Shown: positions 29,401 through 38,786, counted from the first letter of the stretch. The stretch is DNA of 64,000 nt from an uncultured Clostridiaceae bacterium (GCA_946998225.1 CAMPYH010000001.1:372001-436000); one strand, 5' to 3'. A program made the numbers and translations. The notes: generated by a model from the sequence alone, not told the origin.

Positions 29401-32400
29401 GTGGTGTAGAAAGATATAGTTGGTGGTCTGGTACATATTATGAAGAACAACAATTATATATGTATCTACAAGGAAATAATCTTGAAATGGGTAAAAATGT
29501 TAGAATGGAAAATTATGCAAGGTCTAATACCAACCAAGGTTTAATTTCAGCAAATGCACCAGCATTCCATATTTTTGCAGCTTGGCTTAGATATAATTAT
29601 GCACAATTACCTAAAAATGATGTAAATATAGTTATAAAATCTGGGGCATATGGAAGAATCGTAATGGGAGGAAGCCCAGGTACAAATGACGAAAGAAATC
29701 TTAGAAATACTACATCTAAAAACTTCACAGGTTCATCATTTAATGACATGTTTAATGTTAATGTAGAAATAGATATTCAAAACTCAACAAAGGGTAGTTA
29801 TGACTATGATATAAATCTATTGGTAGGTGGATCAGCTGCAGGTAATACATATGCAAATGTTGTTCAAACAATTAAAAATGGTAGTATTGGTAGAATACTA
29901 GGAGCATCTATAGGAGATAGTTCATCAGTACCAAGTGGTTGGAATTATCCAACAAACACATTTATTGGAACTGTAAAAATGAATCTTTTAGGTGGTGAAA
30001 TTACTGAAGTTTACGGTGGTTCACTTGGAAGAAATATGAATGCAATAGGAAGGGGAAGTTCAAGAAGAGAATGTGATTCATATTTCTATGGAAATATAGA
30101 AATAAATGTAGATGGATCAAGTATTAATGGCCATATATATGGAGCAGGTGCTGGAGGAGTTTCAGGTTATTCAGTAAATTCTTCAGATCCATATAGTTCT
30201 TATGGCAAAAATGTAGAAACAAAAGTAAATATTAATTTAGTATCTGGAAATATTAAAGGAAATATTTATGGCGGTGGTTATGGATATACAAACTATTTAA
30301 CTCCAAATACACTTACAAATGATGCCGGTGCACTTTATGGTAATTCATATATAAATATTTCAAATAATATAAATATAAATGGAAAAATATATGGTGCAGG
30401 AAGAGGTAAGGATATATCTTCTAAACCAAATATTGCTCAAATGTATGGAAATACAAAAATAGAATTAAAAGGCACCCCAAATATAACTGGTGAAATCTAT
30501 GGTGGTGGTGAAGGAAACACAATATATCCAAATATGGCTAAATTAAATGGAAAGTCAAATATTAATATTAACCTTATAAATGGTTTTGCAAGTGCAGCAA
30601 ATATTTATGGTGGTGGAGATAATGCTAAAGTACTTGGAGAAACACATATAGATTTTAATTCTGGAACAATATTAAACCAAATTTATGGTGGTGGAAATAA
30701 AGGAGAAATAATTGGAGAAACATATGTTAAATTAAAAGGCGGTATAGCCGGAGACATCTTTGGTGGAGGTAACGAAGAAGGAGCTACTAAAACCAATGTA
30801 ATACTAAATAATGGAAATGCTAAAAATGTTTACGGCGGAGCAAATATGGCTGGCCTTAATGAAACATATGTTAAACAAATAGGAAGTAACGTAGAACATA
30901 TTTATGGCGGCTCAAATTTAATTGGAAATGTAGTTAAAACAATTGTAGATATAGATGGTGGAAATACTACAGAAGTTTATGGCGGAAATAATCAAGGTGG
31001 AAGCACGAATACATCTGTTGTAAATCTAAATGGTGGACATTCAAATTATGTATTTGGCGGAGGAAACCAAACAGGTGGAAATATTACAAATGTCAATGTA
31101 AAAAGCGGAGACTTTAAAGAAATATTTGGTGGTTCAAACTATACTGGAGAAATTAATACAGCTAATGTTTTAATAGATGTTAAAACAAGTAATGAAGAAG
31201 TTAAAATAAATAATATTTTCGGTGGAAACAATTTAGGTGGTAGAACAAATACATCTAATATTACTCTTAGAAATGGAAATATAAATAATATATATGGTGG
31301 TTCAAACAGAACAGATATTGGAACAAGTAATATAGAAGTTTTAGGTGGTAGTATAAAAAAGGCCATCTTTGGTGGCTCAAATGAAGAAGGAACTGCAAAT
31401 AAGACTAATGTAAATATTAGAAATGGAAAGCACAATACTGTTTATGGTGGAAACAACCAGGGTGGAAAAACTGAAAATGCTAAAATAAATATTTATGCAG
31501 GAAATATAAAAGATATTTATGGTGGAGGAAATCTTGCTGAAACAGATACTACTAATGTAAATATAATTGGCGGAAATATCCAAAATGTTTTTGGAGGAGG
31601 AAACCTTGCTAAAATTAATACAGGTACAAATTTAATTGTTACAGGTGGAAAAATTAATAAAAATATTTATGGCGGTGGTAATGAAGGTGAAGTTGAAAAA
31701 AATACATTTGTAGATATTAGAGATTCACAAATATTAGGCTCAGTATATGCAGGAGGAAATGGTAGTCTTGCAATTGTTAAAGAAAAAACAGTAGTCAATA
31801 TTAATGATGGAGCAGTTATTGGAAAAGAAGATTCTAAAATACCTTATGAAGCATGTGTATTTGGATCAGGTAATGCTGCAGCAACAGGTGCTAAAGGTTT
31901 AGATACTAAAGCAGAAACAATAGTTAATATTGTTGGTGGTGAAATTTTTGGGAATGTTTATGGTGGAGCAAATACTTCAGTAGTTTATGGTAAAACTAAT
32001 TTAAATATTGGAATACATGCAGCAAATACTGAAGATAAAAATGGTCTAAAAAAAGGAAACATATACATTAAAGGTACAATCTTTGGCGGTGGTGAGGCAA
32101 ATGCTGAAGGTTCAGAAAACTACGACTTCTCATTTATTTCAGTAACAGATGCTATAGATATAAATATAGATGGCTTAGAACATGAGAAATTAGATACAGA
32201 GGGTTCTGTGTTTGGATCAGGAAACGCGTCATCTTCTTCAGGTATATCAAAAATTAGGATAAATAATTATGGAAACCCTGGAAGACCTGGTAGAAATATT
32301 TCACTACAAAGGGCTAATGAAATTATACTTGAAAATACATATATATCTTTATCTGGAACAACAGATAGAACAAATGAATATTCTAATGAAAAATTCTCAA

Positions 32401-34829
32401 TATCTAGAGTTGATCATTTAAAAAGTACAAAGAATTCTACAATATATTTAGAATGTGGTGCAAATCTATTAAAAGAATATTCATCAATGGTAGATAGTAA
32501 AACAGGTGAACTTGCAACGGCAGAAATTAAACCGAGTGGAACAACAAACATTAATGTAAATAATAGAATATATATGTATGAAGGTAAAAACCTTAATATA
32601 GCTACAAACGAGTCTGTAACAACATATGGACAAGTAAATGGAATGACATTTTTTGGACTTTATACAAATAAATATAATCCAGCGAGCTCATCAGCATTTT
32701 ATGGTAGAGAATATAATAATGGGGATAATATAGTTAATCCAGGTACATTTACATATAATTCATATGTATTAGGGTTCCATAAACCAAACCACGATATTAA
32801 AAAAGATGGGTTCTATACTAATTACAACAAAAATGGAAAAGTTAAAACAGATTATGTAGGAGTTACTCCAGAAGACGAGCTATATTACATGTGGATTGTT
32901 GGTGATGCATTGGATGTTACAACATATGAGGTTACACTTACAGCATCTAAATATGCAACACTTGGTACATATGAGCTTCCACTTATTGGTTTTTCTGTCC
33001 CTAATACTAAATATTTAGTATCTGGTTTTTCTGCAGGTATGACTGAAGGCGTAAAACTTTTGGAAAACAAAGATATTCCAGATATTGAAGAAAACGAAAA
33101 GGATGCAAATAATAATTTTGGATTAAAAATTAAAGCTAGTAGAACAGGCTGGAAAACAATCGGTGAAACTAATTTTATGGTATCTGATGATAGCAGCGCA
33201 TATTATACTGGTAAAACAAGTTATGCTGCAGAAGATGCTTCCATAACTCCAAGTTTTTTACTTTATTTATATCATTCACAAAATTTGACTGAAGAAAAAG
33301 AACTTGGTGAAGCTACGGTAAGATACCAAGTACTTGAGCCAGTAGATGATTTAAACTATAAGGTGAGATATATAGATATAAAAATAACTATGCTTACGGC
33401 ACTATACCAAGAATATTTCTATGAAGCTGCTGTAACGCCTGGTGAAGAGTTTGAAATGTTTACAACAACAGAAACAAATATTACAGAAAATTCAATTTTT
33501 ACAAGTTATTTTTCATTGTTATTAGATGATTTTAAAAATACAAAATATGCAAAAGATTTTCTAAATTTAAATAGAAAACTTGTATCTAGAGATTCAAAGA
33601 ACAATCCACTTGTATATCCTGAAAACACAAAATTAACTATGATAGATAGGGTGTTAAATGAAACATATTACTATAACGTAACTAAAGAAGATGAACAAAA
33701 TGGTAGGTTTATGTATTCATTAAAAGACTTTATACTTATGGGAACCGAAGATAAAAAGTATGATGAGAAATTAGCGGCAGAAAAATATTTAAAACGAGAG
33801 CAAAATTTATCTTATGAAAACTTTATCTTCCATGTAAACTTTGAATATGCAAATATCAATGAAGACAAAATAGATAATAGTTTATTTCTTGAAATTCAAG
33901 ATAGTGATGGCGAAACACTTATAGGTGTTTTAGGTATACTTAGAGATAGGGCCAAATATAGTGTGTATGCTGGTAAAGAATCGAATATACAAATAAGTGG
34001 AAATATAAAGCCGGCTAAAATATATTTAGGAGAAAAAGCAACACTTGATGTTCTTACAAAATATAATCAAGAAATACAAGATACAAGAAAAATAAATGAT
34101 ACTAAATATTTCGATAAACAAATGGGAATAAGAATATCTTTTATAGATCTTGAAGGAAATCAGGTAGGAATAGATAGTCTTTTAGGTATAGTATTTAATC
34201 TAGATGGCGAAGAATATTTCCCATCATTAGATGGTTCTGTAAGAATTAAAATATCTGAAAAGATTTCAAATGTTTTATCTAAAATAGTAATAGATACTAA
34301 AGATAACAAAATACTTTCGACAGGAAAATATAATTTAAAAATCGAATCATTTGGTTCACCTGATGGAGTATACTATGGAGATCTGAAGCCGCAGAATATA
34401 GTTATACCATTAGATGTAGTAAATATAAATTATGGATTAGATGTAAAGATAAATGAAAAAGAAGGAATAATAAACAAAAAAACTGGAAGAAATGAAAAAA
34501 ATGAAAGACGAATAACAATAAACACTAAATATACATCAGAATTACAAAATCCAAAATTAACAATGCATCTAGAACGTAGGAAATATAACAGTCCATATGA
34601 TATAAACTATGAAAAAGTAGATATGCAAAAATATATTGCAAACACTTTAAGACATACAAGTAATTATGTAGAATATGAATATGAATTAAATCCAATAAAT
34701 AATTCAGAAATTTCAAAATCATATAGCTTAAAAGAAAATCTAAAAAGTGGAACATACCGTGTCAAAATAAATCTATATGATGATGAAAAACTAATTGCTA
34801 GTTCATATGATTATCTAGTTATAAAATAG
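26421..34829 (+). CDS. Giant (2802 aa) exported beta-solenoid protein with GLUG-like and Gly-rich repeats
   Basis: A basic N-terminus and one hydrophobic segment (about 24-44) give an exported or membrane-anchored protein. Residues ~360-480 resemble GLUG-type repeats (NPYLITNAEELAYLS, FGGNFDGAGRSIENLYI, MGLFGFVGG). Near 890 a GNDYNDG.SPE.PVQY motif marks entry into a right-handed beta-helix. From about 1195 to 1940, roughly 25 repeats of ~24 aa centre on (I/V)(Y/F)GG(G/S/A/N)N, with NINI-like strands between. The last ~850 residues are mixed beta domains. No C-terminal anchor motif is visible. The SipW-type peptidase at 34883 follows 53 bases later and may process it. It is probably a surface adhesin or fibre tip; the ligand is unknown. 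Confidence 0.75.
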   Translation: MKFILKEDFKTNTKNKSRRNIFNLFFLFAFFILIYIAFKFSLAQKPEPAQIKVIDIENNLNQVIEDTFLNEVVGAGKYLILPEKVDGKYIKEYYVKSTEELGNTSVETKKILKPGDKLFATKEEQKTKIIELETKYDYKEILNKKVYKKEIIKKVENDRNDKNVKTSEIRLLGYVPEEANIKIYEKEFKDILKKQYPDIFEEKRDIDKIFEFKIYEDPEMSFEDILKLEEVLKEEKPEIKITFDGINKNIDYDITSLKVKDETFKSKSKQDILFNLDKSQINKVDLEDAENIAEVKTYIKFNHIPTGYIVISNLKKESKEKESGLEISDPIITPPSRAKFIPIHNEGMKAKQWDGTSVSNGFKFGTGAIDNPYLITNAEELAYLSESVRNGNRYDNQYFQLVRDIDLASHNFTPIGNERTPFGGNFDGAGRSIENLYIELNNYNLSYNETNSMGLFGFVGGIGVSQEIKNFTLINPHINVNTQNFIRLRNIEIHFGLAVGTLRKGVDVKGISVINGKIEERYQNRMNNNTFLFFVGGLVGKMENGGNISNVYVDVNINLTTTFRSQQRYADRYVAGGIVGKMEGTNNFPKHTISSANISSNGMIGLVFGAQHQNVNENNQIYLNDQWQGENYNYINLDNRYTHFIVNGRQMTASISTGMSNNRLGNNNSRMEYYQGLNKGNYSRNEVSNLEYLNTGEGKDKVEFILSSGHYILNPRYAISISEVDIDVFKTNIQNKYTKTFSEFKWYENGEEKTKYTGNTFNLEQFSTEKDILIEVIVKDGDGYYTYQNILVPKVYLDIKVDKNNLTAEVKISGTGLKYTNINDFNFSWDKEDVVGERTNIEGQNSYKYTTNTLESEKYDFIVKANNTKYPQFNKEIFVSFVNRDVIYVSEQRGNDYNDGRSPERPVQYVSTAYSRIPDTGTVNTNIIVIMGKCDSNESFNSERSTQYSKNATLTGKYKNKEYNGRLTYYSSVNSEAYKYINGDIVFTNLVLDGGVERYSWWSGTYYEEQQLYMYLQGNNLEMGKNVRMENYARSNTNQGLISANAPAFHIFAAWLRYNYAQLPKNDVNIVIKSGAYGRIVMGGSPGTNDERNLRNTTSKNFTGSSFNDMFNVNVEIDIQNSTKGSYDYDINLLVGGSAAGNTYANVVQTIKNGSIGRILGASIGDSSSVPSGWNYPTNTFIGTVKMNLLGGEITEVYGGSLGRNMNAIGRGSSRRECDSYFYGNIEINVDGSSINGHIYGAGAGGVSGYSVNSSDPYSSYGKNVETKVNINLVSGNIKGNIYGGGYGYTNYLTPNTLTNDAGALYGNSYINISNNININGKIYGAGRGKDISSKPNIAQMYGNTKIELKGTPNITGEIYGGGEGNTIYPNMAKLNGKSNININLINGFASAANIYGGGDNAKVLGETHIDFNSGTILNQIYGGGNKGEIIGETYVKLKGGIAGDIFGGGNEEGATKTNVILNNGNAKNVYGGANMAGLNETYVKQIGSNVEHIYGGSNLIGNVVKTIVDIDGGNTTEVYGGNNQGGSTNTSVVNLNGGHSNYVFGGGNQTGGNITNVNVKSGDFKEIFGGSNYTGEINTANVLIDVKTSNEEVKINNIFGGNNLGGRTNTSNITLRNGNINNIYGGSNRTDIGTSNIEVLGGSIKKAIFGGSNEEGTANKTNVNIRNGKHNTVYGGNNQGGKTENAKINIYAGNIKDIYGGGNLAETDTTNVNIIGGNIQNVFGGGNLAKINTGTNLIVTGGKINKNIYGGGNEGEVEKNTFVDIRDSQILGSVYAGGNGSLAIVKEKTVVNINDGAVIGKEDSKIPYEACVFGSGNAAATGAKGLDTKAETIVNIVGGEIFGNVYGGANTSVVYGKTNLNIGIHAANTEDKNGLKKGNIYIKGTIFGGGEANAEGSENYDFSFISVTDAIDINIDGLEHEKLDTEGSVFGSGNASSSSGISKIRINNYGNPGRPGRNISLQRANEIILENTYISLSGTTDRTNEYSNEKFSISRVDHLKSTKNSTIYLECGANLLKEYSSMVDSKTGELATAEIKPSGTTNINVNNRIYMYEGKNLNIATNESVTTYGQVNGMTFFGLYTNKYNPASSSAFYGREYNNGDNIVNPGTFTYNSYVLGFHKPNHDIKKDGFYTNYNKNGKVKTDYVGVTPEDELYYMWIVGDALDVTTYEVTLTASKYATLGTYELPLIGFSVPNTKYLVSGFSAGMTEGVKLLENKDIPDIEENEKDANNNFGLKIKASRTGWKTIGETNFMVSDDSSAYYTGKTSYAAEDASITPSFLLYLYHSQNLTEEKELGEATVRYQVLEPVDDLNYKVRYIDIKITMLTALYQEYFYEAAVTPGEEFEMFTTTETNITENSIFTSYFSLLLDDFKNTKYAKDFLNLNRKLVSRDSKNNPLVYPENTKLTMIDRVLNETYYYNVTKEDEQNGRFMYSLKDFILMGTEDKKYDEKLAAEKYLKREQNLSYENFIFHVNFEYANINEDKIDNSLFLEIQDSDGETLIGVLGILRDRAKYSVYAGKESNIQISGNIKPAKIYLGEKATLDVLTKYNQEIQDTRKINDTKYFDKQMGIRISFIDLEGNQVGIDSLLGIVFNLDGEEYFPSLDGSVRIKISEKISNVLSKIVIDTKDNKILSTGKYNLKIESFGSPDGVYYGDLKPQNIVIPLDVVNINYGLDVKINEKEGIINKKTGRNEKNERRITINTKYTSELQNPKLTMHLERRKYNSPYDINYEKVDMQKYIANTLRHTSNYVEYEYELNPINNSEISKSYSLKENLKSGTYRVKINLYDDEKLIASSYDYLVIK
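30004..32230 (+). repeat. Coding tandem repeats (YGGGN type) in the giant solenoid gene
   Basis: About 25 degenerate in-frame copies, mostly 65-85 bases apart, each encoding (I/V)(Y/F)GG.N at a turn. The DNA has recurrent TTTATGGTGG or TTTGGCGG cores. Copies diverge strongly, so this is an old expansion rather than a recent one. Confidence 0.75.
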
Positions 34830-34882
34830 AGCAATTAAAAAAATAAAAATACAAAACATAAAATAGAAAATAAAGTTGTAGT

Positions 34883-35560
34883 ATGAATACAGAAAAAATA
34901 GAAGAAAAAAATAAAAAAGAAGAAGAAAAAGAAATTAAATATATAAACTTAAAAAGCGATGTAATGATAAACAATAAAAGTAAAATCATTACAAAGCTTT
35001 TTAAGGCTGTATTCTTATTCATAATAATAGTTGGATTATACAATATATTTCTTGTAGGATATACAAAATCAAGAGAAAAGGAAGGGAAAAGTTTTTTTGG
35101 AACTTCCGCATATGTTATAACAACAAATAGCATGAAACCCATGCTAAATGTTGGAGATATAGTAATAGCTAAAGATTTAAAAGAAGGAGATAAAGAAAAA
35201 GCGGAACTTAAAATAGGAGATATTATTGTATATAAAAATAAAGATGATCGAAATGTAACACATAGAATAGTAGATAAAAAAGATAATATATTTATAACAA
35301 AAGGAGATAATAATAATGTTTTAGATAAAGAAAATATAAAGTGTGAAGAGATAGTAGGTAAAGCAATTTTTAAAATACCTTATTTAGGAAAAGTTTTTCT
35401 AGGACATGAAAACATTTTCTACATTCTAGTATTAGTATTAATAATGGGGGTTATATATCTTAAATTATCTAGAATAGAGAAGCAAAAGAATATAAAGCGT
35501 CAAGAAATAAAAGAGTATTTAAATACAAAAAGTAATATAAAAAAAGATAATAAAGACTAA
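34883..35560 (+). CDS. sipW: SipW-type signal peptidase I
   Basis: 225 aa, the longest SipW copy here, with a 36-residue charged N-terminus before the first TM (about 38-58). Catalytic Ser83 (TNSMKP) and His127 (NVTHRI) are present, with GDIVIA and IGDIIVY strands and an ITKGD.N motif after the histidine. A second TM near 178-195 is followed by a basic tail. It follows the giant solenoid gene and ends at a bidirectional terminator, so it is the last gene of this + strand unit. Confidence 0.88.
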   Translation: MNTEKIEEKNKKEEEKEIKYINLKSDVMINNKSKIITKLFKAVFLFIIIVGLYNIFLVGYTKSREKEGKSFFGTSAYVITTNSMKPMLNVGDIVIAKDLKEGDKEKAELKIGDIIVYKNKDDRNVTHRIVDKKDNIFITKGDNNNVLDKENIKCEEIVGKAIFKIPYLGKVFLGHENIFYILVLVLIMGVIYLKLSRIEKQKNIKRQEIKEYLNTKSNIKKDNKD

Positions 35561-35590
35561 AGGGTAAAAAGAAAAATACGAGAGAATTAA

Positions 35591-35629
35591 AAAGAATGTT
35601 TACTAATTTTATGGTAAACATTCTTTTAT
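35591..35629. terminator. Bidirectional terminator between convergent genes
   Basis: AAAGAATGTTTA / TAAACATTCTTT with a ~12-base loop, between the sipW stop at 35560 and the - strand gene whose stop codon is at 35626. Confidence 0.8.
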
Positions 35630-36738
35630 AATTTAAAGAAATCAAAATGATTATTATTTATAGTTGGTGGTATTTTATACATAATATCAAAAACATTAAA
35701 TTTTTCTAATTCATCAAATTCAACACAAGATATGTATGCTTCTAAATCTTTAAGATTATTACATGAAGCAATAATTGCTGGATGTATTAATGTATTAAAG
35801 AAAGAATTCATAGATATTGAAAAAGAATCTCTAAAAGAAAGTCTTTCTTTTTTTCTTAAAAGATTAAAAGTTTCTTTAAATCTATTAAAACAAGTGTTTT
35901 TATATTTATGGATATTATCTGTATAATATTTATCTACAACATCTTGTGGACTAGAAAATGTATCTATATTTTCCATAAAGATTTTTTCAATATCTTCATA
36001 TGTATATGGAAATATTATCTTTTTATCTATTTCAGATATTATTAAAGTGTTTTCGAAAGGTTCATTTAGTAATTCTTTTACAGAAAGAGTTTCAATAACT
36101 TCAGATTGTTCTAATGATGTTTCTTCTTTTGTATTTTTAGCCTCTTTTTCGTTAGTGTGAATAACTTTAGCTTCTTTTATCTTTTGTTCCTCTTTTATTT
36201 TGTTTTCTGTATTAATCTTTTCTATTTTCTTTTTTTGTATAGCTTCTTGTGTTTTTCTTAATTCAGTTTGTTTCTCTTTAAGAATTTCAACCAAAGCAGC
36301 TTTTTTGTATTTATAGTATTGTGGAATGTCTAACTCCTTAGCTATTTCTTTGAGGTCTATTATTTTAGCTTTATCTAAATCTAAGGCAAGAAAGTTTTCT
36401 AAAAAGACATTTGCTTTGTCTTGTTTTATTTCTTCTTTTTTTTCGTTTAATTCTAAACTTTCATTAAGATTTATTATTGTAAATTTGTGATCATCTTCGG
36501 TTTTGCTTTCGTCTTCAATGCTTTCTAAAAGTTCATTATTAAATTTAATAGCTAAAGCAGGATCTGAAAAATCTTTTTCTATATCATTTTCTTGAGGAAT
36601 ATTATCTAAGTTAAGGGAAATTAATTCGTGTCCATCTGGCAAATTTAATTCCATAGCTAAAAGGGAGTTAAGATTCTTTAACTCCTTGTCTAGTGTGTAT
36701 AGTACATTGCTTTCATGTAGGCTATTTTTTTCTAACAT
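35626..36738 (-). CDS. Cytoplasmic helical protein with Rho_N/SAP-like segment
   Basis: 370 aa from ATG 36738, chosen because GTGGAG precedes it; the frame is open to 36780. It has an acidic N-terminus. A helix-extended-helix segment, DLKEIAKELDIPQYYKYKK.ALVEILKE, near residues 130-160 resembles Rho_N/SAP-like nucleic-acid-binding motifs. A long Lys/Glu coiled coil follows, then a conserved-looking helical C-terminus (TYEDIEKIFMENIDTF, SFFNTLIHPAI). No TM. It is transcribed divergently from the degenerate SipW gene at 36916 and sits in the middle of the fibre cluster, so a regulatory or scaffold role is possible. The family is not recognised. Confidence 0.55.
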   Translation of the reverse strand: MLEKNSLHESNVLYTLDKELKNLNSLLAMELNLPDGHELISLNLDNIPQENDIEKDFSDPALAIKFNNELLESIEDESKTEDDHKFTIINLNESLELNEKKEEIKQDKANVFLENFLALDLDKAKIIDLKEIAKELDIPQYYKYKKAALVEILKEKQTELRKTQEAIQKKKIEKINTENKIKEEQKIKEAKVIHTNEKEAKNTKEETSLEQSEVIETLSVKELLNEPFENTLIISEIDKKIIFPYTYEDIEKIFMENIDTFSSPQDVVDKYYTDNIHKYKNTCFNRFKETFNLLRKKERLSFRDSFSISMNSFFNTLIHPAIIASCNNLKDLEAYISCVEFDELEKFNVFDIMYKIPPTINNNHFDFFKL

Positions 36739-36915
36739 TATCTCCACTTTAGTATGATATTCTAATTTGAAGTTTAGCATAGTAATCTAGAAAAAATAAT
36801 TTATTAAGGTATTTTGTAACAAAAAAATAACTAAAGTTTTTTTATTTAACTTATATATTTTAAAAACTTTAATACTGTGGTATATTAGAGTTATGTTCTG
36901 TAAAGAGAGGAAATT

Positions 36916-37512
36916 ATGAAACACATTAAGAATTTTTTGATAGGTATATATTTAATAATTGCAATTTTTTCAACAATTTGCCTACTTTCATTAAATGATT
37001 TTAGAACTGTAGAATTTGGGGATTATACATTACTTTATATAGATAAGTTTAGCAAAAATGAGCTTTTCGACAAAGGTGATCTGGCAATAGTTGAAGAAGC
37101 GGAAGATATTAAAGTTGGAGATAAAATTTTTATATATAATGCGTATGATAAAATAATTAGTCCAAGAACAGAAACAGTATCAGAGATTGAAAAAGTAAAT
37201 GAAAAAGAAACAACATATCATTTAGAAAATGGGAAGGCTTTATCTTCAAATTATGTTATAGGTAAGGTAAATGGAAGTCGTAAAATAGCATATCTAGGTG
37301 GAATACTTGCAGCAATGCAATCTAAATGGGGCTTTTTATTCTTTATAGTTGCACCATTATTAATATTATTCATTTATGAAGCTTTTGCATTTTATGATGA
37401 TTTCAAAAAAGAAAAAGAAATACTTACTGAAGAAAAGAAGAAGGAAGTAAAAACTAAAAAAGAAGAAGAGAAAAATCAAGAAGAAATAGAAGAAAACTCA
37501 GAAGAAAAATAA
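36916..37512 (+). CDS. Degenerate SipW-like protein lacking the catalytic histidine
   Basis: 198 aa. The topology matches the SipW paralogues: N-terminal TM (8-26), a beta-rich outer domain and a second TM (about 136-156), then a long Glu/Lys-rich tail. The strands GDLAIV and VGDKIFIY align with GDIIIV and GDIIAV of the active copies. Ser46 aligns with the catalytic serine, but the surrounding SM.P is replaced (FSKNEL). Where THR(I/V) should stand the sequence is TVSEI, so the His is gone. I infer a catalytically inactive chaperone-like or regulatory homologue. It lies 1 base before the TasA-like gene at 37514. Confidence 0.65.
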   Translation: MKHIKNFLIGIYLIIAIFSTICLLSLNDFRTVEFGDYTLLYIDKFSKNELFDKGDLAIVEEAEDIKVGDKIFIYNAYDKIISPRTETVSEIEKVNEKETTYHLENGKALSSNYVIGKVNGSRKIAYLGGILAAMQSKWGFLFFIVAPLLILFIYEAFAFYDDFKKEKEILTEEKKKEVKTKKEEEKNQEEIEENSEEK

Positions 37513-37513
37513 T

Positions 37514-38113
37514 ATGGATAAAAGAAATATTAAAAACTTAACAATGATATTAGCAATAATATTATTGTTTTTATCTATTGTATCTGGAATTAAAACATAT
37601 TCACTTTTTGAAAGTGAAATTATAGGAAAAACAGATGTAGATATAGCAAAATGGCAAATAGAGGTAAATAATAAAAATGTAACTAAAGGAGACACACGTA
37701 GCTTTGTTATAGACAAACTAGATGTGGTTGAATCAGAACATGCATTACGTGGAAAAATAACTCCAGGTGCTTATGGCAAATTTAGTATTAATATAAAACC
37801 AATAGATGTGGACGTATCTTTCAAATATGAAATACATATTGACACAAGTAAAATTAACAATAAAAGTATTACACTAGAGTATGTGAATGAAACCTCAAAT
37901 ACAAAAGACTTCACAGTAATAGATGAAACACATTTCAAAGGTATAATTAAATTAGAAAATATGAAAAATGATCCTAAATATATAGATAATCTAAATTTCA
38001 TACTTAAATGGGAAAATAATGAAGAGAATAATGAGGTAGATACTAAAATGGGATTAGAAGCAAAAAATACATTTAAAATACCAGTAACAATATTATTTAC
38101 TCAAATAGTTTAG
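37514..38113 (+). CDS. TasA-like fibre subunit
   Basis: 199 aa. A short basic N-terminus and hydrophobic core (10-29) precede SLFESEIIG, then IAKWQIEVNN, TKG, ITPGAYGKFSI and DVDVSFKYEI, motifs shared with the - strand protein at 21701. It starts one base after the stop of the degenerate SipW-like gene (translational coupling likely) and is followed by an active SipW at 38189. It is therefore bracketed by an inactive and an active peptidase homologue. The mature part is cysteine-free and beta-rich, fitting a fibre subunit. Confidence 0.7.
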   Translation: MDKRNIKNLTMILAIILLFLSIVSGIKTYSLFESEIIGKTDVDIAKWQIEVNNKNVTKGDTRSFVIDKLDVVESEHALRGKITPGAYGKFSINIKPIDVDVSFKYEIHIDTSKINNKSITLEYVNETSNTKDFTVIDETHFKGIIKLENMKNDPKYIDNLNFILKWENNEENNEVDTKMGLEAKNTFKIPVTILFTQIV

Positions 38114-38188
38114 AAGAAAATTAAGATTAAGATTAAAATTAAAAAGTACTAATTTAAAACTAAAATGAAAAGTAATAAAGGAAAAGAT

Positions 38189-38716
38189 ATGGGAAAAAGA
38201 TTAAGAGATGTATTAAACATATTACTTTTGGTTTTAGTTTTTTTATGTTTAATATTTGTACTTAGCTTATCTAAAGAAATATTTAAATTTCTAAAAGGTG
38301 AAAAGGAATATATAAATATATATGGATATACACCACTTAATATAATTTCTGGAAGTATGGAGCCGGAGTTATCTGTTGGTGATTTAATAATAGTTAAATT
38401 GTTTCCAGATAAAGAAAGTTTGAACGTAGGAGATATAATTACATTTAAAGATGAAAAATTAGTTACACATAGAATAATAGATAAAAAAGAAAATTATGTT
38501 ATTACTAAAGGAGATTATAATAATAAGGTAGATGATCCAGTGGAATATGAAAAGATAATTGGAGTATTAAACAAAAAGATAAGTAAGTTTGGAATATATC
38601 TTTATGTAATTAAACAGCCCCAAGTTATTATTCCTTTTATATCTAGTATATTTTTAATTATAATAGCAGTAAATATTAATTTAGATGATGAAAGTAAAAA
38701 GTGTAAAAATACCTAA
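38189..38716 (+). CDS. sipW: SipW-type signal peptidase I
   Basis: 175 aa from ATG 38189, preferred over ATG 38165 because AAAGGA lies six bases before it. N-terminal TM at about 9-27. Catalytic Ser56 (SGSMEP) and His94 (VTHRI) are intact, with GDLIIV, VGDIITF and an ITKGDYNN motif. A second TM follows near 150-168 and the tail is short. Flanked by TasA-like genes at 37514 and 38787, its probable substrates. Confidence 0.87.
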   Translation: MGKRLRDVLNILLLVLVFLCLIFVLSLSKEIFKFLKGEKEYINIYGYTPLNIISGSMEPELSVGDLIIVKLFPDKESLNVGDIITFKDEKLVTHRIIDKKENYVITKGDYNNKVDDPVEYEKIIGVLNKKISKFGIYLYVIKQPQVIIPFISSIFLIIIAVNINLDDESKKCKNT

Positions 38717-38786
38717 AAGCCATTATTAAAACAATAGATATTACTTAAGCTATGTGATATTCTTGAAAAGAAGGAGTATATATAAA

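Noticed and set aside
30004..32230. CRISPR or non-coding repeat array
   Set aside because: Repeats are degenerate, in frame and encode YGG.N turns of one long protein.
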